This document shows, piece by piece, positions 48,600 to 60,784 of a stretch of 64,000 nt of DNA. Source of the DNA: Kuschelorhynchus macadamiae (taxonomy: Eukaryota > Arthropoda > Insecta > Coleoptera > Curculionidae); the NCBI GenBank assembly GCA_030620095.1, contig JAUTXW010001345.1, forward strand, positions 943,001-1,007,000. The letters run 5' to 3'. Position numbers and translations under genes: made by a program. Position 1 is the first letter of the stretch. The number at the start of each line of letters is the position of its first letter. The notes below the pieces were generated by a model. It worked only from the letters and a program-made list of their open reading frames with translations, did not search any database and was not told the DNA's origin.

Positions 48600-50035
48600 A
48601 AATAAATAATACAAAAAAAGTATCAATAATTTCTCCTGGGTACGACCCTGGTAGGGCACTTCACAAAATTTGCACAGGAATACAGATGCAGTGCATTTAT
48701 ATTGTGTGCATCAATAAACCTTGATATAAATAAACAAACATAGATTAATGTTCAAATAATTTAAAATTTCAAAATAATAAAGTAATAGCATATTAGATCA
48801 CAATGTACACAATGATTTTTATTTTATTTTAATTAATTTTGTGTATATTTTATTTAGACTCTTATACTCTACATCAGTGAAATAAATATTGTCTAATTGT
48901 AATACCCCCCAATAACTTCTCTTAAGTTCGTCGTTCCTAATAATTAACTGCACAAAACTTAAGCTCTTACGCAGAAAGACAGATGAACTGCATTTTACAT
49001 TTAGATCGAATACGGCAATGAACTTTGATAGAAACCAAAAATGAACAAATATAAACAAATATTCAAATAATTTAAAATAAAATTAAATAACACTAAGTAG
49101 AACACAATGTACATCTGGAAAATAATAAATTTAATATTTGTATTAAAATTACTGTATTATAACAAGCGCAATAATGTGTATGATGTAAGAAGAAATAATA
49201 AACCAAAAGTTCTAATCAAAAGTTATCTCATTCTACATTACTACAGCTTGTTAAATTGGCTTAATAATTAAATAAGATTAGATAAACAATACCATGCGGA
49301 ATTGTATGTGCCAAAATGATATCAGAATAATATACTAATTATTGTGATAAGTCTGGCGGCAACTAAACTGGAAACAATAGCCGTCTATAATTAGAAATGT
49401 TTCTACAGTTCACTAACCTGTAATAATGAAGCTCTTTTTTTAATGTGAGTGTAAAACAAAATTAGGAGTCGGAGTTACGACTGTCACAGATTATATGGAT
49501 TACTTTCAATCTCGCACTTTTCCGACGCGAATTCTCTGATCCCTACACACCCTACGTATTAAGGAATAACTAATTCGATTATATACACATCCTTCTTCAA
49601 CACACAAGACCACTATATAACTATTTGGCTACTCTGCCTTGTTTCCACACCACTGCGTGATATTCCTCATTGATTTTTAAGGGCGCCATGGTGCACTGAC
49701 ATGGCCCTACCTAAGACCTTGTCTTTTTCTATCGTGCTTATTTGTAAAGCTCTCTCTTACGTATTTATACCCTAGAATATGGGAGAGTAATTTATAAGTT
49801 TATTCGAATTAGATATACAAGATTATTACGAATGCAAGGGTTAGAAGTTTGATGAGGGGAGGCAGAGCCAATTCGACTAACCACGGTACACGGATTACAG
49901 AAAGTTTAAACTTTTTTGCCATTTTGAATTTACTTATTCTTAGTGCCGAATGAACATATGCTACAAATGGAGCCCCGGTCATTGGAGGGCTTCATATTCG
50001 GGTAGAAATGTACTGTTTTTGCCCTCATAAGAGGG
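48600..50035. other. AT-rich sequence, no gene recognised
   Basis: A weak direct repeat (TTCAAATAATTTAAAAT ... CACAATGTACA) occurs near 48745 and 49055. The more GC-rich stretch at 49440-49760 carries no frame or motif that I recognise. Confidence 0.4.
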
Positions 50036-50057
50036 AAGTATGTAATTGTACAAAAAT

Positions 50058-50490
50058 CGTTTCCGTCAGTCTGTCGGTCTGTCGTTCTGCTTCTACGCGA
50101 CATAGCTTAAAAACTATTTAGTTAATTAACTTCAAATTTTGGCTAAAAATTAAGAATCTTCTAGGGATGGAACAGTAACATTTTGATAAAAATTCACTAT
50201 GGCGGAACAAAACGGAAGGCCTCACGAAATGTTAAAATAAATACTTTATTAAGAAACCACTTTTTTAATGCACCTAAAATTTTGCGGAAAAATTAAGTTT
50301 GATATACTGCTACAGAGGTAAAATTTTGGTGTGAAGAACGGAACGAAATGTCCGCCAAAAGAAACGTTTAAAAATTCAGTACCAAAAACTACTTACCTGA
50401 TTGACTTGAAATTTTGCACAAAAATCAAGTACGGCACAGGGATAAACTGATAAAATCTTAGTGTGAATCCTATATGGCAAAACAAAGTAG
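50058..50490 (+). repeat. GTCTGTC-headed repeat family, further units
   Basis: CGTTTCCGTCAGTCTGTCGG at 50059 heads a unit containing ACTTCAAATTTTGGCTAAAA and CACTATGGCGGAACAAAACG. A second subunit at about 50385-50490 contains CCTGATTGACTTGAAATTTT. Family as at 39430. Confidence 0.65.
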
Positions 50491-50840
50491 CCATCCAGTT
50501 TGCCAGATTTACGTCCACCAGATTTTCTTCTGAGGGGAGTTTTAGAATCTAGCATATATAGAGGACTTATGTTACTTAAGAACAGGAAATAAGATAAGTC
50601 CATGTATTAAATGACACAAGATCCGTCAAAATCCAATCCCAAAAATATATAGAAATGAATGTCTTTTTAATTTTTCATGTCAAAAAAGTTATGAAATAGG
50701 TAGAAAAAAAAATTACATTTCCAGGGGTAAAACTTTTTGTGAAAGTAATAATAAACAATTTATTTCTTTATATACTGTATACGTAATATATGTAAACAAA
50801 ATTACGAAAAGTTAATAATAATAATAGTAATAATACACAC
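50455..50840 (+). pseudogene. mariner-type transposase scrap and 3' end
   Basis: In frame, GCCATCCAGTTTGCCAGATT (50490) encodes PSSLPDLRPPDFLL, the altered last-Asp block of the mariner family seen at 30.7 and 33.5 kb. The following 50640-50780 stretch is similar to 55770-55900, which also follows such a block. Only the C-terminal part and 3' flank survive. Confidence 0.45.
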
Positions 50841-50962
50841 ATTAAATAAACAAAAAAATTAAGCAATGGGTAAATTCACTTTTAACCACAACAAAAAAAA
50901 ATCGGTAAATTTTCTTTACCCGGAACTTCCCTCCATTTTGAATCTTTCATTTTATTAAGGCC

Positions 50963-51116
50963 GTTTTACATGCTGCAATTCTTTCTTGCAAGTTGCAATA
51001 GTCTTGAACCAAAGCATACGCAGTGGCAAGACATTTGTATCTTTTGTCAAACTGCGCATGCCTTTGTTCAAGTCTATTGCATATTGCAAAGAAGAATTGC
51101 AGCATGTAAAACGGCC
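50963..51116. mobile_element. TTAA-type palindromic MITE, copy B
   Basis: It starts GGCCGTTTTACATGCTGCAA and ends TTGCAGCATGTAAAACGGCC, flanked on both sides by TTAA (50959-50962 and 51117-51120). The interior is the reverse complement of copy A at 1021-1176, with few differences, so the two are the same family in opposite orientation. Confidence 0.85.
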
Positions 51117-51227
51117 TTAAGGAATACTGAAGTGTGAACTAATTTAGTACAGTACCTACTAATTAATTAACTTTAATTATTTGATAATTTAAATATTTAA
51201 ATTATTACATAAAAACTAATTTTTATT

Positions 51228-51620
51228 AGGCGACATTTTGTTTCATCATATTGGATTCCTACCAATATTTTACCGGTTTCTACTTATTTAAACATTTGAC
51301 TTTTGGGCCTAATTTAAAATAAATTCGATAACTAGGTTTTACATTGACACACACCGCCATTGCGTTATGTTGAATTCATACCATTTTATCAATCAATATC
51401 AATATCAAGTCAATTGAATAAGGATTTTTACGTTGATTTTTAAAAAAATTATTTGGCCGCCATTTTGTTTCGTCATATTGAATTTATATCACAACTTTAC
51501 CAGTTTGTCTCACTTAATGCATGCACAAAATTTGAACTTAATCTAATAATTAGCTTTTTCAGGCTAATTTTTCAATCGTTTATTAGGCCGCCATTTTGTT
51601 TTGCTATCTTGGATTCACAC
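51228..51620 (-). repeat. tandem array of about 110-140 bp units with GGCCGCCATTTTGTT
   Basis: Units start at about 51228 (AGGCGACATTTTGTTTCATC), 51346, 51459 (GGCCGCCATTTTGTTTCGTC) and 51587 (GGCCGCCATTTTGTTTTGCT). Each is followed by a 'TATTGAATTCATACC' type block. Reverse-complemented they resemble the subunits of the repeat at 39430-40000 and 50058-50490. Confidence 0.7.
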
Positions 51621-52107
51621 CAGTTCATTCCTATGTAACACATTATTTTTGTGCAAAATTTAAGGTAAATCATATGGGTAAACCCATATGACCCTTAAGT
51701 TTTGACTACATACTTGTATAAAGACGTCAAAATTTTCCTAGAAACGCTGCATATTGGAAAGGAGTGAAAATATCAACCTAGAAATTGTTCTTTTTTGTAC
51801 TTTGTTAACAATTATTTTGGTCAGAAGCAAAAAAAACATTTTGAGGCGTTTTTGCAAAAATGAAAGATTTTTGTTTTATGCACTGTATGTATGTAACAAA
51901 CACATCCCAATATCACGTTACACAATTAAAATATCGATCTTTAAATGTTGATAAAAAAATTCTTGATGCACTAATTATGACCAGTAGTTTATATTATTTA
52001 CTCACCACAATCTGCCATTTACCTGTGCAGCAAAATATATAACCAACTGCCAATAGAAATGTGGTCTCATACAATTAATATGTTAAAAAGGAAATTAAAG
52101 GGCTTAC

Positions 52108-52244
52108 CAGGGACGGACATATTAGAGGGGGAGGGGACGGAGAGTCATTTTCCAATATTTTACTCTGTTTTTTTTTTTAGTTCTCAGTTGGGTTTTTCTC
52201 ACTTACTCCCCCCCCCCCAATATTTTCTTTTCGGTGCGTCCCTG
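52108..52244. mobile_element. hAT-type MITE, 137 bp, with 8-bp target duplication
   Basis: The ends CAGGGACGGACA and GTGCGTCCCTG are inverted copies of about 11 bases. The flanks GGGCTTAC (52100-52107) and GGACTTAC (52245-52252) match at 7 of 8 bases. The interior holds T- and C-runs and no coding sequence. Partial copies occur at 36892 and 47305. Confidence 0.7.
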
Positions 52245-52434
52245 GGACTTACTTTACGAGAAGGCTTATTATACTCTTAACGAATATCTCAGTGATATTT
52301 TCCAGTTAATTTTATGTATTTTATTAACTTTTGAAATATCTTAGTATAGTATTATATAGAAAGAATTTATAGTTTAATTTTTTTGGAAGTCTTTCCTACA
52401 GATGTGTAGCATTCTAGAGCGTTAACTTAACAAA

Positions 52435-52852
52435 TGTATACAAAACAAATCTTTGTCACCCAATTTATAACCAGTATTTAAGAAAGAAAGAAAAAGTTAG
52501 CTAGAATTTACCAAAAACTAACTAAAATTGGCTTTTGGATGTCAAACGTAACGTAATTACGATATACCAGCTGTAATAAAACTTTTGTTAACTAAGGGCG
52601 TTTTTGACGACAAGAGTATAGATTAAAAAACCATTTTGGCAAAAAGTTCATACTTCACAAAGGTTTTATCACAGCTGGTATATCGTAAATATCTTACGTC
52701 TGACATAATTCCAAAAGCAAATTATAGTAAAATCTCTAGAATGCATTAAGTTAGTGTTTGGTAAATTCTAGCTAACTTTTGTCACGCCCTATATAAATAT
52801 TTCTTAATACTAATGATCATAAATTAGGTAATAAGGATTTGTTTTGTATACA
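52435..52852. mobile_element. foldback element with inverted arms of about 170 bp
   Basis: TGTATACAAAACAAATC (52435) and its inverse at 52836-52852 mark the outer ends. Shared inner blocks in inverted order include GTTAGCTAGAATTTACCAAA (52495) and ACGATATACCAGCTGT (52559). Arms diverge by small indels. No coding sequence in the centre. Confidence 0.75.
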
Positions 52853-53099
52853 GGTTAATGCTCAACATGTATAAAGGTGTAAAAAGAAAGAAACGCTGTA
52901 TATTGCCAACAAACGAAAATATCAAAATTCGCTAAAAATTGTTTTTTGAATTTTGTCAAAGATCATTTCGTTGATAAGAAGAAAAAATGTTTTGAGAATT
53001 TTAGGCGTTAACAAACTTTTCTTCAAAGTTCTTAATGCACTATTTATGGCTAATAGTTTGTTATTCCCCAGTTGACTTGTACTAGATTGACAAAAAGTA

Positions 53100-54900
53100 C
53101 ATATGTCTATTTTTTCTAAGAAACAAAACAGCTTCGAAGATAATAAGTCATGGTAAAGTGAAAATTACTTGTTGAAATACCGTGCAATGCATCTTAAAAT
53201 TCGAATTGCCTGATTTTGACTTTTAAAACACATCGGCCAATTCGATGCATGCGCCCAATGCAGTACACCATATCTGATTAGACACTCAAGATAACCATTT
53301 TGCAAGTGCTGTAGTTTGAATGCTTTGCTTTTTATACTCTTTCTTAGTAGAAAGCAGTTTGTTAAAAGCTTCTTTGTAAGTTATTCAAAGTGGTCACTCC
53401 AGGCGAGTGTATTATCACTTTTAAATCCTACAGTCTTAAAAGGTTCTGAATAAGAAATATTAAATGGAGCAACTTGGTTGTGTATATTTAGATTTTGACG
53501 AATAATGAAAGATATTCACTTTGTTTTATCAAAATAAAATTTAATGTAATTAATTTTTCACTACTTCAAAATGCTATGAAGTGTATCACTCAAAACACCA
53601 TCCAAATGCAAGGGCGAAGCAGCAGTAGTATATAATGCATTCTCAGAAAATACAGCTATTTTCACTGGAAAATTGGAAATATTGGAAATTTATATAAAAT
53701 AGCAAAGATTCTAAAAATTATCCATTAGAACTCCAATTTTTATTTTTCTCCATTTAGAGAAATTTTCTTTTCCGGTTGAATTTAGAATCAAAACCCTTTG
53801 TCTTCGATCTTCTGAATAAGATCTAATTCATTACAAAGGAAGCCCTCAGACCTTCTTATCTTGCGAGTTTTTGTAATAAAATTTTCACCTCGTCGCTATC
53901 AAAAGCTTTACTGAAGTCATATGATATACCTGTCATCAAATGCTTTCTATGAATAAGCCAAAATACTGTATTTAATATATCGCTTACAGCAATATATGTA
54001 TTTTTTCCTAAAAGCTGGTTGTATACAAGTTTGTCTATTAATTTTCCTATAGAACGGAGCATAGATATAGGTCGATAATTATTTAGAATGTAAGTTTCTT
54101 CGACATAAACAGAGACTTTATATTTGCAAGTTTGAAGCAGTCGAGAAAAACTCCCGTCAGAAATTTTTCTTTTACCACCTTAGCAACATTTTGGGATATC
54201 AAGGGTGTAATTTGTTGTAGTAGTTGTGTAGAAATGTAGACATAGACGCAAGAGCTTTTTGTTTTTAGAGAATTACAAGCATTTACGACGTTACTTGGTG
54301 TTACATTAATGGCCATAATGATCGGATATTCCTATATTCCTTATTGAAAACATTAAATATTAATATATACATGCTGAAGATGTTGCCTTAACATGAAGGG
54401 GCTCTTTTATCGAGAATTTAATATTGAAAGAATCCATTGCGTAAGTATTATTTATAAAAATGTCCAAAATCCATCATTAAATACAACTTGTAGTTTTTTA
54501 ATAAAGCCATCAAAGCATCTATTTGAACTTGAATGAACAGATATAGTAAAAGTTCCATTAATTTTTATACACGAAAATTCTAAATGAATTTCAGCAAAAT
54601 ATTGATCAAACATTTCTATGGTAGGGTATTTATTTGTTTTTTTTTACATATAACCAGATTTCACACTAGCATTTACAGATCTAGAAAAAAAAGATGCCAG
54701 TAAAATTTTTTCGAATTATCTTTGTCGGAACCAGTGTTTAGATAAACAGAAACATTAGCTTTTAATACAGAAAACTAAGTCTTAGGATGAATTAGAACTA
54801 AATTGTCTAGATAAAAGAGTATAACCACTGTTCATTCCTCATCCCGAAGAGCGGTCTACCAGATTTAAAGATGTATTTTTTACTGCCCACACTAACACAT
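53100..54900 (-). pseudogene. jockey-like non-LTR reverse transcriptase remnant
   Basis: On the minus strand 54316-54083 reads AINVTPSNVVNACNSLKTKS, GVFLDCFKLANIKSLF, then 54062-53856 reads LRSIGKLIDKLVYNQLL and ISYDFSKAFDSDEVKILLQK, the DFSKAFD block of RT. Near 53280-53160 YGVLHWAHASNW and NQAIRILRCIAR match the C-terminal 'YG---WG--S' block. The catalytic YADD block is not readable. Bases 54500-54900 may be its upstream linker, without clear motif. Confidence 0.65.
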
Positions 54901-54904
54901 GACT

Positions 54905-55585
54905 ACGACTATCGAAAGCCGTATTGGTTGCGCTACAGTTTAGAGTTTTTTTCTTTATCTTGACATTGTGGCATTTCTGCTTCGTTTTAATAAGTTAAAA
55001 GGCTTTTTCTCTCTTTTTGCTTGGTGTTAGGTAGATCCTTAGAAACTGCCTAACCAGACCTTTTTAATTTAAAGATAGTTTCCATAATCATTCTCTTCTT
55101 TTTCAGACTACGAAGTTGAGCCAAATCGGTCTTATTTTTTTATCATCGGGGACCAAAGAAGTTTGTAGGCCAGTTTGGAAGAAACTTATTAACAAACATA
55201 TTTTCCAAATTTTCATTAGGATTTTCCTATATCCCATAAGCAAGTATATTGCGAAGTTTAATTTCTACTTTTTAAGAGAGCTTTTATTGTTCTTGTCAAC
55301 AATGTAAACTATATAGTTAAAATGAAGAATTGATCCGGTTTTTAGTAATTTTTTTATTTAACGTTCAGTAGGCTATGAAATTTAAACATTAATATAGTGG
55401 CCCATAGTTTTAATCCCTTGGTAGGCCATTGAAGTATTTTTAACTATCTTATTTTTAGATAAAAGTGATATGAATGGTCTGTCGAAACCGAGAAGTAATT
55501 TCAAAAACGACAAAGATATAAGACTTGTTTAATTTTCGATGACAATTTAAATCCCGAGTTGTAAACTTATTAAAAGAAGAACCAT
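54905..55585. other. sequence without recognised features
   Basis: No gene or repeat could be supported. The short frame at 55116-55307 has no recognisable motif. Confidence 0.4.
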
Positions 55586-55589
55586 TGGC

Positions 55590-55900
55590 ACAAAGGTTAG
55601 GCATTTTCTTCCAACAGGGTGGTACTATAAGCCATAATGCGCTTAGAATGAGGGACTGCCTGGATAACCGTTTTCCAGATAAATAGATCGGAACACAAAA
55701 TCCAATTCGGTAGCCAACGGGTTCACTCGATTTACATCCACCAGATTTTTTTTCTCACGAATGTAGAATAGAAATGAATGAAGAGCCTTTTTAGATTTTT
55801 ATGTCCATAAAAATTATAAGATAGGTAAAATGTAGGATTTGTTAAAAGTTTTGAATAAAAGTAATTCTTAACAACTCATAAAGTCTTTATTTAAATTTAA
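55590..55900 (+). pseudogene. mariner-type transposase C-terminal scrap
   Basis: In frame, about 55600-55760 reads GIFFQQGGTISHNALRMRDC, LDNRFPDK, IGTQNPIR and GSLDLHPPDFFS. This is the second-Asp block (QQDGAPAH, here QQGGTISH, Asp lost) through the third-Asp block of the mariner family in this window. Two stops interrupt it. The 3' flank resembles 50640-50780. Confidence 0.55.
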
Positions 55901-56044
55901 AAAGATATTCACTTACCATAGTTCACTCAGTTTTTAATGAAAATTTGTTTAAAATAGATGAATTCTCTGCAGTTAAATAGAAAAATGAAAGACTGTTTTA
56001 TTTCTGTAGCCAACCAGGAATTTAATTAAAAATCTTGAAAAACA

Positions 56045-56475
<431 letters not shown>

Positions 56476-56479
56476 CATC

Positions 56480-58660
56480 GTTGAAAAGAGAATTGCAAGT
56501 ACTCTTAGATTATTTGGAAAAAGGATGTTCGATTCAAAAAACAAAATTATGTATAACAACTTTTGACCAGATCCTGTATAGAAATTATATTAAAATCATC
56601 GACTAGACTATAAAAATTAAGAAAAAGTTTTTGTTATCTTTTAATACAAAAAAAGTAAAACGTATTTTAAAAAAGGACATTTTTTTAATTTCACCCTGTA
56701 TCTTCGACACCAAAGATAATTTTTGATTTCTGCCTACAGAGATACCATTAAAGTGTCGAATTTGTATAAAGTGATTTAAATATCTTTGAAGTATAAAAGG
56801 GTCTTATATCTCCGTCATTCGTTAAGATAAGGAAAAATTTTAAAAACAGAAAATTGTGGAGATTTTGGAGATGTTTTTAAAAATTGTATTAAATAAACTG
56901 ACGATGAATGAATTTAGAAAAAAAATATTTAAACAAAAAATGTATCAAACAATCTTTAATCTAATTAAAATGATGTGTATTTTATTACATTTTTGAATTC
57001 CATGCAAAATTCTGAGCCTATAAGACATATCATCCCCCGCCTGTACTCATCTTCAATTGTTTTGAGTTCGAGATACTCACATTATCAATTTTTGACAAGC
57101 ATATTTCTATCTTATTTTTATAGTTGTTTTTCTTATGGATATAACTTCTGGTCTAAGTAGAAGTAAACGTTTCTGTGTTTTCCAAAAAAAAAGCTAAAAA
57201 ATGTTTAATGTCATGTTGGATTTAAAAGTGACGCCGTAAGAGCGATCGTAAAAAAGACAAGAATATGCGTGCCCGTTTAAATTATTAGATCACACAAAGT
57301 TGGGAATTTTGAAATTTCAATCGGGAATATTCCGATAACAACTAAAGGCAGGTATAAGGTAGGTTAACCTAAATTTTACATAGAATTGAAAAATGTAATA
57401 AAATTGAGGTCGTTGTATTTGAACGATTATGGATTATTTCGGTTCATATTCATATGTATCATTGGATGGTTAATTGTCTTTTTAACAATTTTTTTAAAAA
57501 CATCACAAAAAATCTACACAAGATTTTTCAAATCTCTACGAATATAACGTCTGTTCAAAGATATACCCTGTACCTTAGAATAAATGAAAGATATACACCG
57601 ACTATAAATAGTTTTGAAATTAAAAAAAAACATTGATATTTGGTAATTTGTGTCTCAACGGAGTAATTAATATATTTAAAGAGAAGTAATAATTTTTATG
57701 GCAAAAATAATTAGAATATATATTTTACACATAGGCGAGTTTCTTGATTGAGACATGCATGTTAGCAAACATTTTTTATATCACTGACACAAAAAAATTG
57801 CAAATAGGTAATTCTAAATAACAATTAGATAGTCGATTCTAATTTATAAATTATTACCTTTTTTGCCTCGTTATGAATTATTGTAAACACAGAGCACAGC
57901 CTACTTAGTACACATTATCTTTTTATCACACGCTTGCGGCTAGACTAACCTATGCGTTTCCACGGTTACACATACAGTGGGAAGTGAACACGAAACTGGT
58001 ACATCGTACCAGCAGAATGTAAATTTAAATTGTAAATATTTACCGGTAGAAGTTAATAAGCGTTGAATATTTCTATTTATAATACTTAAGTTCGAACACA
58101 ACGATAGATAAATTTATTATTGTTCATGAATCTGCAATGCTAATTATTATTCCTTTATAGATTTGTATCCGCGGCCTGTAGGATAAAAATGTCAATGTCA
58201 GTAACACTTTCAACATATAGGAAGAGAAATCAGTGCAATATTTATGCGCACTTAATTAGGGTATAGACAAAAATAAACAAACTACCTAATGATCAACTGC
58301 AAATATTAATTAATATTTTACCAATAATTCATGCACAGTTGTTGATCCGTTTGGCGTTCACCCACGCGCTATCCTTCAAATTCATATGATTAAAATCAAA
58401 ATTTCGATGTTTTAATATTTAAAGAAGTCCACATTTATTATAGGCGTGGATATAAATATAAATTATAATTATAAATGAAATTACTATTAACAAATAACTG
58501 TACTTACCAACAAAAAAAGATACAACAAAAATAGCTTCCTTACTATCTGGTGAGAACAAAACTTTATAAAAACCCAAATCAAACAATATAAAAAGACAAT
58601 AATAATGACATCCGAATACATCCTTGAAGTTTAAGGCTTTGAGGTGAAAAACCTGCCTAT
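56480..58660. other. AT-rich sequence, no gene recognised
   Basis: Short frames such as 56975-57160 and 57454-57636 show no domain. A Tc1/mariner-like terminal scrap (TTTCACCCTGTATCTTCGAC) occurs near 56690. Nothing else supported. Confidence 0.4.
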
Positions 58661-58663
58661 GCT

Positions 58664-58970
58664 GATGTTCGTTTTGGTAATTTGATTTTTTAACACATTT
58701 ATTGATTATATTTATATTCGTTGTTGATTTATAGAATACAAATCGATAAGATAGATGTTATGTTTATAAGCATTTCTTTGATGTTTTCATCGGTTCACGA
58801 CACATGGGTACATATCCAGCGGACACCTATATCTTTGTTTTGGATAAACCAAACCCAATGCATTTTTTAAGTCGAATAGATCATTGCTCATTCATTAATT
58901 CAAAATCACAGTTGTTGTTGAAACATCTTTAGATTAATCTCATAGTTTTTTTTCTCAAAAACCCTCCAAT
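58664..58970 (+). repeat. duplicated segment, copy 1
   Basis: GATGTTCGTTTTGGTAATTT through AACATCTTTAGATTAATCTC to AAAAACCCTCCAA is present again at 60059-60400 with few mismatches; the second copy has about 35 extra bases (GAAGACAATATTCCATGTTT ...) after ATTTATATTCG. Either both are copies of an unknown repeat or copy 2 derives from this one. Confidence 0.8.
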
Positions 58971-58974
58971 AATT

Positions 58975-59750
58975 TAATAAATTTTCCTAGAGGGTATTCG
59001 GTAGCAAGAGACACACCAATTAAAATGTTTTCTGTTTTTTTTCGTACTTGAAACTAGTATGAATATCAGGTCTGTTACTGTAACCAGCCCAGATGTCAGA
59101 CTTTAGTAAGGACTTTACCATGTCTATTCTTAATCTGGGTCTACCATTAAGGTTCGCTTAAGAAATATATGTAATTTTTTTAAAATTAACCCAAAATGGG
59201 AATTTTACATCCTCTAAAATTAAAAACCCTTTTACAGGAATTGACATCAGGTTCGCTACCGCCGATAATTGTCGTGTAAAACTCTAGATGAAGCCAGTTC
59301 ATCTCAATTTAATCATGGGGGAGTTTGCTCTTTCATCTTTTGGCTTGTGTGTGTAAAAGTAGATAAAATAATAAAGCATTCTTGTTTCAATGAGACAGAA
59401 ATGGTTGCAAGTATAAAAACAGGTCCCTACATTTTTTCTGTTCAGATTCGCTACCTACCTATATATTTTAAATAAATAAAAGCATCTGTTGGATAATTTA
59501 AACGAAAAAGTAATTTCGACAGAATTAGATGTAGTTTTGATTTATTAAAATGCCGGTTAAATATACCTGAAGCATTTCTTTTAGAAATGAAGTAAATTTC
59601 GTTAGGTTGGCTATCGCCAAATTCGCTACTTTACAGGAAGAATCGCTACTATCAAAAGGTGTAACGCATCTGTTGTGCCCATAATTAGTATACGAATCCT
59701 TTAAATTTTTAGTTTGGGAAAAATTATGACTATTAAGCATTAAGGTGAAA
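58975..59750. other. sequence without recognised genes
   Basis: Frames at 59269-59475 and 59525-59755 were checked; neither shows a motif. The latter ends just beside the retroelement remnant and could belong to it, but I cannot show it. Confidence 0.35.
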
Positions 59751-59754
59751 GCCA

Positions 59755-60660
59755 TTCACATTGGGTAATATTGAGACATCTAATTTAGCTCAGAGTTTTG
59801 CTTACTTTTTATCTCTTGATATAATTTAAGAACATCTGCAAACATTAAACCATCAGGGAGACTTGCACTGATATCATTAGTAAATAGTAAGAACAATTGT
59901 TCAAAATGTGCGACCTGTGGTATCTTCGAAACGACTTCAAATTGCTTCGATAAGAAGTGGTTGACTTTGAGACACTGAAACCAAACTTGCTCTCCAAGCA
60001 ACATAGGATGCAGTCGTTAAAAAACCATGCATTTCGAATTACGTATTAATAACTTTGTGATGTTCGTTTTGGTAATTTGATTTTTTAACACATTTATTGA
60101 TTATATTTATATTCGGAAGACAATATTCCATGTTTCATCGTTTTCTTTTGTTATTGATTTATAGAATACTAATCGATAAGATAGATGTGATGTTTATAAA
60201 GCATTTATTTGATGTTTTCATCGGTTGACGACACATGGGTACATATCCAGCGGACACTTATATCTTTGTTTTGGATAAACCAAACCCAATGCATTTTTTG
60301 GGTCGAATAGATCATTGCTAATTCATTAATTCAAAATCACAGTCGCTGTTGAAACATCTTTAGATTAATCTCATAGTTTTTTTTTCAAAAACCCTCCAAG
60401 CAACGTAGGATGCAGTCGTTAAAAAACCATGCATTTCGAATTACGTATTAATAACTTGTGATTTATTTGGACAACCTGGAGTCCCCTCTCCAAGAAATTC
60501 AACAAGCAGAGTTCATACTTTAAAAGGTTAGTCAAAGTTAACCTGCTAGAGCAAAAACCATGTTGCTTATTTGCAATCACTTCCTTACTTACAATGAAGG
60601 GATAATTAGTTACTAATGTATCTAAGTTTTGTGGGACAGTGGGTTGCAAGTACATACCTC
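59755..60660 (-). pseudogene. non-LTR reverse transcriptase remnant with inserted segment
   Basis: On the minus strand 60655-60419 reads YLQPTVPQNLDTLVTNYPFI, VIANKQHGFCSSRLTLTNLL and KYELCLLNFLERGLQV ('NKQHGFCSGRSTLTNL' block of RT). After an inserted segment, 60004-59780 reads FEQLFLLFTNDISASLPDGL and MFADVLKLYQEIKS, where FADD has become FADV, so the second catalytic Asp is lost. This is a jockey/I-like remnant. Confidence 0.65.
59995..60456. repeat. inserted copy 2 flanked by a 62-bp target duplication
   Basis: A block of about 62 bases (CCAAGCAACATAGGATGCAG ... TTACGTATTAATAACTT) occurs at about 59996-60057 and again at 60397-60456 with one or two differences. Between them lies copy 2 of the 58664 segment. 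It interrupts the RT remnant. Confidence 0.75.
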
Positions 60661-60731
60661 TATAATTCTGAATAATATTTCTATCGCCTGACTTAAAATA
60701 TTGGCTAAATTAATTGCATTTCCAAAATGGT

Positions 60732-60780
60732 GCAGTGGCGTATACAGACTTTGCTTCTGGGGGGGGGGGGGTTGCGGCAA
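60732..60780 (+). repeat. hAT-like terminal fragment with G-run
   Basis: GCAGTGGCGTATACAGACTT resembles hAT ends in this window; a run of twelve G follows at about 60760-60771. No partner end found. Confidence 0.3.
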
Positions 60781-60784
60781 TGAA

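Larger units (their letters stand above)
51721..53080. repeat. direct repeats flanking a 418-bp inverted repeat
   Basis: A block starting near AAACGCTGCATATTGGAAAG (51743) returns in diverged form near AAACGCTGTATATTGCCAAC (52891). Both continue with AAATATCAA, AAATTGTT and a CTTGATGCACTAATTATG / CTTAATGCACTATTTATG block. Between them lie the hAT-type MITE (52108-52244) and an inverted-repeat element (52435-52852). Confidence 0.6.

Noticed and set aside
48720..49135. Possible tandem duplication of about 310 bp
   Set aside because: Only short AT-rich blocks match, which could arise by chance in such sequence.
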